Assembly: GCA_910890315.1 (NCBI GenBank)
Contig: CAJVGD010000006.1
Coordinates: 1,116,001-1,180,000 of the forward strand
DNA from: Serendipita indica DSM 11827
Taxonomy: Eukaryota; Basidiomycota; Agaricomycetes; Sebacinales; Serendipitaceae
Direction of reading: 5' to 3'
DNA: 64,000 bases
Shown: positions 56,292 to 64,000 of the stretch, piece after piece
How the letters are laid out: each line of letters opens with the position of its first letter
Numbering within the stretch: position 1 is the stretch's first letter
Notes under the pieces: generated by a model
Told to the model about the DNA's origin: nothing
Databases searched by the model: none
The model's input: only the letters and a program-made list of their open reading frames with translations
Made by a program: the position numbers and the translations under genes

Positions 56292-57008
56292 TTTGCGGTA
56301 TTTGTGCTTTAAAAGAGTGTCAATAGCGGGCCAGAACTATGCAGAAGCTGGCGGCGCAGAGTCAAAGGAGAACAAGGACCGACCAAAAGACGGCTAGCAT
56401 CGAGCTCAGCTTTATAGGACTCGAGAAGACCCCGGGGATTCATTTAAACGTCACTCGGAAACGCTGGGAATTTCCAAGGGGTCGCGGTATGCGGTCAAGG
56501 CGCGTGGGCTCGGAGCGATTATGGCGGCCAGCCTTCTCCCGACGCCCAGAAATCGGTGACATCTCAACGCCCAAGGCAGAGCAAGGAAAGCTAACAGTTG
56601 TACACTGGAAACCCCATTCAAACCGCCAGGATACAGCACAGAAACTGGAAATACCCGTCTGATACCATCGGACAGAAAACTCTGCGAGGTGTCGCCGGTT
56701 TGTGAACCGCATGCTCCAAGAGAGGAATACCCTTATCCGGAACACCATTTCCCGTATTCTGCAAGCCGTCGGATCTGCAAGGGCAATCAATCTGTTGGGT
56801 TGCTGAGACAGGCACAAGCAATCTGCCCGTCGGTGAGAACGTAGACGCAGTGTGCCCTCGGCACGGGCACGGACAACCTCTCAGGTCGCTTTATTACTGC
56901 CATAAACGTGATCAGAACTTGTAACGCGTCGCAGCGAGCATCCCTGAGAGGACTGAACTCACTATTCTCGCACTAAATGATCATAATGAGCTCATGAAAC
57001 GCAGTCAA
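56292..57008. other. Intergenic between the esterase and VTC1-like genes
   Basis: Open frames on both strands (for example 56339-56662) lack motifs and are not called. Confidence 0.35.
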
Positions 57009-57761
57009 CTAGATGTACATACCCCTGAGTATAAAATTGCTCAGGACCGCAATGAAGAGAGCGGCAGAAATCAGTAATGGTCCCGCGGTCTCATCTGTCG
57101 ATCAAAAGCCCCTTCAGCTTTGCGCGCATATATGGCGTGTGAACAAAACACCCACCAAAATTCCCCGGATGTCGTTGACGTATCATTGTTATCCGACGTT
57201 GGTACAACAAGTAACCATATATCTACCCGCCACAAGCGATGAGCCAACGAACGTGCACCCCAAAGGTAGTGGGACTCACGAGGACAATGACGCTGATGGC
57301 GGCGTACGTATACGCAAATCGCGTCGAAATTGGGTCCGAAGTTGCATTGAACAAGGTAATTGAGAGCATCCCCAACAGGAGTGCAATATTCAGATACGAG
57401 ATCCATGCTAGGGGCCGTAGAATTGAGCGCGCTGGGTCTAATGATAGCATAGAATCTTCTTACTTCTCTCTGCTGCAAGCCATACTTTTCCTTCAACCTT
57501 GATAGGAGTGGCTAGCTTCTTTGGCACGCGCACGCCAGGCGGGAGGTCGACGGCGCCATAGTTTCGATTCTCTGGAATCCTGTCTGCTCTCGTACTTCTA
57601 TCTCGAATTCCCTGAGGATTTCTAGGCAGCGACGAGAGCGCCGTTGAAGAAAAAGGCGAAAACAAGTCTGACATTGCATGCCACGATCTCCGCAAGAGCC
57701 CAGCGTCCTCTGACGGCGAACGCAACGTCCTCGCAGCATCGTTATCTGTCGGCGTTGCCAT
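57009..57761 (-). CDS. VTC1: VTC1-like DUF202 membrane protein
   Basis: Homologue of the small vacuolar transporter chaperone subunit that forms the membrane part of the polyphosphate polymerase complex. Exons in transcript order: 57464-57761, 57280-57407, 57156-57222, 57009-57094 (192 residues). A disordered N-terminus of about 90 residues (longer than in yeast Vtc1) leads into RVPKKLATPIKVEGKVWLAA, then E-R-T-W-I-S-Y-L-N starting membrane segment 1, FAYTYAAISVIVLIYGYLLY segment 2, the loop R-R-I-T-M-I-R-Q-R-H-P-G-N-F-D, and PLLISAALFIAVLSNFILRG segment 3. E-R-T-x-x-x-W/Y-L-N is the DUF202 signature. Head to head with the DnaJ gene (129 bp). Confidence 0.88.
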
Positions 57762-57890
57762 TGCTTGCTGGCGTCGTCGGTGACGTTCTAGAAAGGTCGA
57801 GAGACAACTCGAGTCGGCTTACTTAAGCATATACCTCGACTTATATTCCCGACGCCACTCGAGACAAAACTTGAACCCGACTACGTTACC

Positions 57891-59205
57891 ATGGGCAAAA
57901 ATTATTACGATATTCTCGGAGTAGACAAGAACGCAGACGACGACGCCATCAAAAAGGCCTACAAGAAGCAGGTATGTGGGGGTTTGGACGGCCGTAGCGT
58001 GTTGAATGAGCTAACAACTCCCCTTAACAGGCCCTCAAGTGGCATCCAGACAGAAATGCAGGCTCAGAAGCCGCTTCTGCAAAGTTTAAAGAGGTCAGCT
58101 TACCCTCGTTCGACGTCATGTGCGTTGCTGACAAGTGTTTCCACAGGTCTCGGAGGCATTCGAGGTTCTCTCAGACAAGAACAAACGCGCAGTTTACGAC
58201 CAATTTGGTGAAGAAGGCTTGAAAGGCGCACCTCCACCAGACGCAGGAGGAACTGGCGGTTTCTCTGGCTTCCCAGGTGCTGGAGGTGCTGGTTTCGGCA
58301 GCGGTGGTTTCCCAGGAGGAGCTACATTCACCTTTACATCTGGGCCTGGCGGAGGTAGTCGGGGCGGATACCATCCCAGCGACCCGAATAGCATCTTCGA
58401 GTACGTAGAAAACTTGTTCACAACTTGACTTAATGCTGACAAATATTGCAGACAGTTCTTCAAGAGCTTCTCCATGGGAGGTGGCATGGGACCAGGAAGC
58501 CACCGTGCAGCATTTGGAGACGACGATGACGACCCGATGATGGGAAGTGGTATGCCCGGCGGATTCTTCAACATGGGAGGCGCTGGTATGGGCGGTATGC
58601 CTGGTGGGGGACCTGGAGCGCGCACAAAACGACCTACACGAAAGGCACCAACCGAACCAAGTCAACCCAATGAGGTCGTCCGGCCGCTCAAGGTCAAGCT
58701 TGAAGATCTCGCTACTGGCGTCACAAAGAAGCTAAAAGTTACTCGACGATTACTCACCGGCGAGCAAGTCGAAAAGACACTCGAAATCGTCATTCACCCC
58801 GGATACAAAGCCGGCACAAAGTTCCGCTTCAAGGGCGAAGGAAACGAACGAGAAGGAGCGGAGCCTCAAGATTTGGTGTTCGAGCTGGAGGAAATTCCTC
58901 ACGACCGCTTTACCAGAGATGGAAACGACCTCATTATCACGGAAAAACTTTCCCTGCTAGAAGCCCTAGCAGGAAACGGTGGAAACCGACAAATTGTAGC
59001 GATTGATGGTCGACGGCCATCTATCGCTGTTCCTGCCTCTATCGTCAAGCCAGGTACCCAGACCAGGGTACCCGGCTATGGCATGCCGATACGCAAGGAA
59101 GGCCAAATCAAATCGTACGGGGACCTCATAGTCAAGTGGGACATTGTGTTCCCAGACAGGCTCACGTCGGGCCAGAAAGAGGGCCTCCGAAAGGTTCTTG
59201 GATGA
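57891..59205 (+). CDS. SIS1: Type II Hsp40/DnaJ co-chaperone (Sis1-like)
   Basis: Stimulates Hsp70 ATPase and delivers clients. Exons 57891-57971, 58031-58093, 58147-58400, 58452-59205 (383 residues). J domain: [20 protein letters not shown], then W-H-P-D-R-N with the HPD motif, and [21 protein letters not shown] long Gly/Phe and Gly/Met region follows ([19 protein letters not shown]). The C-terminal substrate-binding domains start [20 protein letters not shown] and include [11 protein letters not shown] and [20 protein letters not shown], ending with the dimerisation part. No zinc-finger cysteines, which separates it from type I. The end of the CDS is 72 bp from the convergent lactonase gene. 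Confidence 0.93.
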
Positions 59206-59276
59206 TACAAGTGCTGTACATCTCTCTTGTCACATGTCTAGTCCTCTTTGTATTTCAAACACGTTTTGTAATCAAT

Positions 59277-60438
59277 TTAGAGCCATTGCGTCCAGACGAA
59301 CGAACTAGGCTGAGCGATCGTCCCGTTTGGAAGGTGAGCCACCTCGGAAAGGTAGCCACGCGCAGGCGATACAACTTGGAACACTTTAATTCCACCACCG
59401 TTCATTCCGGCCGCAATAATGTATTCCTTGCGCGGTCCGACAAAGTTCATGCCCCGAATATAGTTAAGACCGGTGCGGACGTATTTGACGGCTTGAAGCT
59501 TGGGTCGCGTCTCGAAAATGGTGATAGCATCTCCTTGTGGATGGGGATCGTTACGATTGGACGCGTAGAGAAGCGCGCTTGGGCCGTCGGCATACAAGAG
59601 TTCTGCCGCTGCCAAGGGTGCGTCGGGTGTCGTGTCCAGAGGGCGTATGGACTGTGATGCGACGAGTTTCGGCTTTCCGAGGCCGAGTGGGGGGAATGTA
59701 TGTTGAGTGAGGTTGTTTGAGAGCTCGCAGAGTGTGTAGAGAGTTGAATCTGAGACATGTAAGCGTGACACCGAACTCTTCGGACGCGCCGTACCAACAA
59801 TCACCCCATGACGCGGTCCACTCCCCGGCTTCTGGTCAATGTGGTCTCTGACCACCCAATCTCCAGTACGATTCTGGACCATCCTCCAAATCTTGTCGGT
59901 CCCTAGGTCCATGACCACTGCTTCGTTTCCATTTTTTAGAACCTATCTTGTCTGTCAGCATGAATCGAACACGAGTATCGGAACTTACTTGATGAGGGTG
60001 TGACCCGTCTACCTGCTGAGGTGCAGGTCCCGAACCATTGTAAAACGTCATGTGACCAGGAGGGATAAAATGAAGATGATCTGGTTTCAAAGAGGCAGTG
60101 AAAAGTGAGCTGCCATGGTAGTTGGCGACTCCGAGCGTGTTCCCATCCAAGACGGCGCCAATGTGTGTTGGGTGAATTCCATTTGTAGAGATAGAATCGA
60201 CCTTAACAAGTTTACCAGAGCGTCTATTTAAAACGAGCGAGTTCAAGTGACCATCGGGAACCTCGTCTGTGGCATAGATAATAGCGGGGTCGTATGGGCT
60301 TTGCGTAAGCCAGCTTGGTGCTTCTCCAGACGCGGTTTGAGTAACTAATTTCAACGATGGAGGGGACGTGGAAAACTTGAGAGTCGAAATATACGTCGAG
60401 AAGCTCCCAACGAGCACCAGGAATGTTGAGGCGACCAT
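59277..60438 (-). CDS. Lactonase-family seven-bladed beta-propeller protein
   Basis: Resembles the bacterial-type 6-phosphogluconolactonase (YbhE/Pgl) and muconate lactonizing family. Exons in transcript order: 59989-60438 and 59277-59942 (371 residues). Family-like blocks are LVGSFSTYISTLKF near the N-terminus, GEAPSWLTQSPYDPAIIYAT, ISTNGIHPTHIGAVLDGNTL, V-A-N-Y-H-G-S-S, and the H-P-H-Q...D-L-G-T-D-K-I-W block that in the family reads H-x-H...D-L-G-x-D. The later S-N-R motif (YASNRNDPHPQGDAITIF) is also typical. Start chosen at ATG 60438 because an upstream in-frame ATG (60534) adds a stretch unlike the family. Physiological substrate uncertain. Confidence 0.82.
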
Positions 60439-60633
60439 GGAGGACGATGAGGACTCGTCAAATCGTTCATGCGGAGCCTCGTGCTTGCTTTTGAGAATTT
60501 TGCATGAGAAATGGAAGAGTCGAGATGTTCGCAAGTCTAAGGCGGCCCCGCGAAGAAAGACCGACCTATAAGTGAATGCTTCTGAAGCCGTTCTTTGCCT
60601 AGAGAAAGATGTGCTTGATTGTAATCAGAAGGT

Positions 60634-62149
60634 TTATTTGCTCAGCAGTGGTGAATCTACTGCGAAGGCGGCACGGAGGGTTGGATCGAGCTCTTTGAGC
60701 GCCTCGAGGTGGTTCTATTCGGTGTTAGTAAAGAACATCCAGGTGAAGAAGTATACCTTGGTCGTATCCGGGCATTTGTCGAGTAAAACGTGGAGTACAG
60801 CACCTACAAGTTGTCGCAAGCTGGCGTCGGCATTACCCGACTGAACTAATGCCTTGGCGATACCAGAAATAATCTCTCCGCTCCAATAAGAGACCCGTGA
60901 GGCACCGATATCTACGACTTTGATTAAACATCGCAAAGCGGCTTCGCGCAATGTTGGTGGAACTTTCATTTCCGGTGGCGAAGAGATAGTATGGACCAAT
61001 TGTGGTACGATTGCTTTGAGATATCGCACAAAGGCTACTCCGAGTGCATCCAACAGGTTGGGGAGAACGTCGTAGCTTGCTTGAATGAGTAGAGGCTCTC
61101 GATACCCAAATGACCAAGTGCCGCCTATCATACTGTCACCAAGGAGGGCGAAGAGGCGAGTATGGCGTTCGAGGCCGTCTTTCTTGGTAGTCTTGTCCAC
61201 CAACTCGAGCGACGCTAACATTGCATGCTTGAAAAGTGTGGGGGACTGAGGATCACCATATCGAAGAAGGGATGTCTCGAGAGACTTAAATCTGTATCAG
61301 AACAAACTAATTGAATATGATATGGTACTCACTAGTCGCATGAGCTGGTCAATGCCTGATCTCTTCAAAAGCTCTGGTGGTGCACCCTCAATGAGTTTTC
61401 GGGCAAGGGCGATACCTTGAATCCGATGAATAGCCTGCCAATCGTCCATGTACGCTAGAATTGGGGGAATGAGAAGCGGCCATAATACTTCCCAGTCCTG
61501 AATCTATGGACGTGAGCGTGATCATAAGAAGCCACAGTAAGTACCTTGAGTGACGAGATGCACCACAAAATAACGTCGGCCATGCCGGGATTTTCTTTCC
61601 AGACATTGTCATCATCGTCCTGATAGACCACAGGAGCATTTGGTCCCCGTTGGCTCCGCGAGCCAGTGGTCATGTTGATATGCGTATGACTCGCAGTTGC
61701 TTCAAATGCTGGTCGTACCCATTCCAGGAGTACCGCTCGAATTTGGCTTTGGGTGGGCTCACCAAGTGAGTTCACGATATCTGGAGGGGGTAAAATTCGC
61801 AATCGAGCAATGATTCCACTCAACTGTGAGCTATGCTTCGACTGTCCGGCTTGGTCCATGCGCTGGAGCCTGCGAGCGGCACGGTTGTGCCAATGATTGA
61901 CACGAAGTGCTCCTGGAGTTCAAAGTTGTCGCATTTTTGGACATGATCCCATAAGCGTTTCAAATGTCCATTAGATGCGTTCCTCCATGCGATCAACGTT
62001 GCACCATGTTCGCCAACTGCCCAGTCTTCGTCGTCAAATTGCTTGGGAACCTTCAATGTCGACCTTAGTGTTTCCAGTAAATCATTTAGAGTTTCTTGTT
62101 GTAAATCCTGATCATTTCCTTCATCGTCGAGCACTTCAATGGTGGGCAT
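60634..62149 (-). CDS. TTI2: TELO2-interacting protein Tti2
   Basis: Subunit of the Tel2-Tti1-Tti2 (TTT) complex, a chaperone adaptor that stabilises PI3K-like kinases such as TOR, ATM and ATR. Exons in transcript order: 61545-62149, 61333-61503, 60757-61284, 60634-60714. The protein is all-helical with HEAT-like organisation. Characteristic block: DWEVLWPLLIPPILAYMDDW followed by IQGIALARKLIEGAPPELLK and R-S-G-I-D-Q-L, which matches the conserved TTI2 centre. In exon 1 the frame breaks near 61883 (between S-I-I-G-T-T and R-A-A-R-R-L-Q-R-M); with one added base the exon is 606 bp, so a sequence error is likely. Start codon is 37 bp from the divergent HERP-like gene. Confidence 0.8.
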
Positions 62150-62186
62150 TGGTGGCAGGCGTATCCAAAAAAGATAGACCGCGACC

Positions 62187-64000
62187 ATGAACACGACAAC
62201 GTCGGGCGAGGTTCGCCTGGCGATTATCTGGAGCACTCCAGCAGAACGTTTGCTACATGAAACCTCGATATCATCTACAGCAACCGTGCTCGAGCTCAAG
62301 GAGCAGCTTTACAAGACACTAGTTGGCAGACCGCATGCCTCTGGCCAAATTCTGGCACATCTAGGACGAACTTTGGAGAACTCAGAGATCATTGGTCATA
62401 TATGCAATGTATGCAATGCTCTATGAAGCCATGATTACACGTGCATGCTGACACTTCAATGATTTTATAGGTCCCAAAGGTGGAGGTTTATACATTATAT
62501 ATGACAATCCAGCCACATGCATGGGGAGAAAAACCACCGCAAGGAAGTCAACCAGCTGCATCAAATCCTCCGGCTATGGCCCTCCATCCGCACCAGCTCA
62601 TTAGCCCTGGCGATGTCAGGGCCCGCGTCGAACCCAGAAACGAGCGAAATCCTCTCTCGTATATTCATTGGCTTCATTATAACGCTATCAGGGCGCTCCT
62701 GGGGTATCAAGCTTACTCCATACCAAATCCCCTCGGGCGACCAATGGAGGCTCACAAGCAGGACGCGATGAATTTCTATGCATGGTCGAACGTCAAATGG
62801 CCGATAGTATTTTCTCGCGAGCAAGAATTGTTTACTACGCCGCGAGAGTATGGGGAGGGGGTTCAGTACAGCGATTTCGACGGAAGGTGAGCTCTTCCAC
62901 GAGCATCAATATCGCGTGAGCTTACTGTTATATAGCACAAGACCGATAATGCGACTACAAGCAAACTCGCCCGCCCCGACAGCACTGCAAAAGCTCGCGC
63001 TAGAGATCATGTCGTATACATACCCCTTGCTCTCCGTTGAGCTCTCACCGGCCCAACTGGAATCTTTAAACCCGCGACACAGAATACGAAAAGCGAAAAT
63101 GGACGCGTATTTGCAGGCCGTCAATCATGCATGGGCGAACAACCTTCCAGTTCCCGCCCCTCCTCAGCTTGATGACCGCCCCGCTCCCGGAGCTGCAGCG
63201 AATCGGCAGGTTATTGTGAGGGTTGGAGTTGACACCGTTCTTTTGGTCGTCCGAGCTTCGCTGGTGTACTGGGTGTTCCGACCTTTTACCAGAACATTGA
63301 CCGGTTGCGCTTACGTGGCTTGGATCCTATACGAACTGTGGCAATTATGGGCCCGACCAGCACCTCCGGGCAATGAAGGTGGTCGACCTCGTCAAGGTGG
63401 AGGCGCGAATGCCAATGGAGGCAACCCGGGGGGTGGAGTCGCTCCTGCTGTCGGTGGTCCTGCTGCTGCCGCTCAACCACCAAACAACGCGGGAAATGGG
63501 GGAAACAACAATAACAACCAAGCTGTTATTCCCGCTGGAGGCGCCAATGGACAACATGGTGCCAATGGACATCCTGCTCCGGCAAACGGTGCAGCCGGAC
63601 AACAGGATGTCCAGAATCAAGCAAATCTATGGCAGCGTTACGCTCGACTGGGGCTGGCAAAAGAGGCAGATGCAGCCTTTGGAGTACATGTAGAGCGAAC
63701 CAATGGACAGCAGGCGGAGAGACAAGACACTTCCGCAAGTGCAGCTGGCACCTCGCAATCATCATCGTCAACAACCTACGAACGACGGTTCATTCGTCTC
63801 GGATTTGCCCATCGCTGTTGGATGTTCATCACGATGCTGATCCTGACAATTCACCCACGATACTGGACAGAGCGACAACAAGTTCTTCGGGAGCGAGAAA
63901 GAGAGCTGCGTGTAAAGTACGGGCCACTCAGAGACGATGGACAAGAGGAGGGTCAGGCAAATGGCTCGGACAACGGCCCGCGGGCGCTCACAAACGGCCA
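62187..64000 (+). CDS. HERP/Usa1-like ubiquitin-like membrane protein (5' part)
   Basis: Candidate scaffold of the ER-associated degradation ligase (Hrd1 complex). Exons 62187-62408, 62471-62886, 62936 to the window end. N-terminal ubiquitin-like domain (VRLAIIWSTPAERLLHETSI, ATVLELKEQLYKTLVGR, Q-I-L-A-H-L-G-R-T-L), then a linker and paired hydrophobic segments (VDTVLLVVRASLVYWVFRPF, LTGCAYVAWILYELWQLW), a Gly/Asn-rich low-complexity stretch (about 63360-63600), a further membrane-proximal segment (FAHRCWMFITMLILTI) and a charged coiled region at the end. Order and spacing resemble fungal Usa1/HERPUD proteins, but sequence conservation is low, so the assignment is tentative. It runs off the window in frame. 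Confidence 0.65.

Noticed and set aside
56339-56817. Open frames on both strands upstream of the esterase
   Set aside because: No recognisable domain and no splice signals; not supported as genes.

Overview
The window looks like nuclear DNA of a filamentous basidiomycete. Genes are rich in very short introns (mostly 43-65 nt, GT...AG with CTRAY-like branch points), intergenic gaps are short, and the protein set is typical of Agaricomycetes. The NACHT-WD40 receptor and the abundance of LysM proteins resemble Rhizoctonia/Ceratobasidiaceae; that placement is an inference from remembered family features, not a database result. No rRNA, tRNA, CRISPR array, LTR element or intact transposon was recognised.

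Layout. 1-13.3 kb: 3' end of a phosphatidylserine decarboxylase (PSD2 type), a secreted GPI-anchor-like protein, a complete fungal NLR-like receptor (NACHT plus 14 WD40 repeats), an unrecognised reading frame, a two-BIR survivin/Bir1 homologue and a Pho80-type cyclin. 13.7-32.6 kb: an island of eight secreted multi-LysM (chitin-binding) genes, three on the minus strand and then five on the plus strand, with one small secreted-protein candidate between them. 33-64 kb: dense housekeeping genes: NEM1 phosphatase, SNF7/VPS32, ceramide synthase, GET1, chitin deacetylase, CCR4, a METTL21-type methyltransferase, ATP synthase subunit d, glycerophosphocholine acyltransferase GPC1, a disordered protein, TAD1, proteasome alpha subunit PRE5, COX15, a BolA protein, a carboxylesterase, VTC1-like DUF202 protein, a Sis1-type DnaJ, a lactonase-type beta-propeller protein, TTI2 and the start of a HERP/Usa1-like ERAD protein.

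The LysM island is the most remarkable part. About 33 LysM domains are encoded by exon modules that are nearly all symmetric phase 1-1. Introns cut each LysM domain after the Asn that follows its first helix, so one exon carries the back half of one LysM and the front half of the next. Eleven exons are exactly 24 nt long and encode variants of the F-L-N-C-N-D-I motif. Different genes show different stages of growth: a 2.5-kb segmental duplication, exon-intron tandem duplication, a 330-bp internal duplication and 39-nt coding minisatellites. All eight models splice to intact frames.

In contrast, eight or nine conserved single-copy genes carry one-base reading-frame breaks, several at runs of C or G. 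These look more like base-calling errors of the assembly than real pseudogenes. Many housekeeping genes are arranged head to head with only 37-250 bp between start codons. Secreted chitin-related products (LysM proteins, chitin deacetylase) fit a plant- or microbe-associated lifestyle, while the NLR-like gene fits non-self recognition; both roles are inferred from family knowledge.
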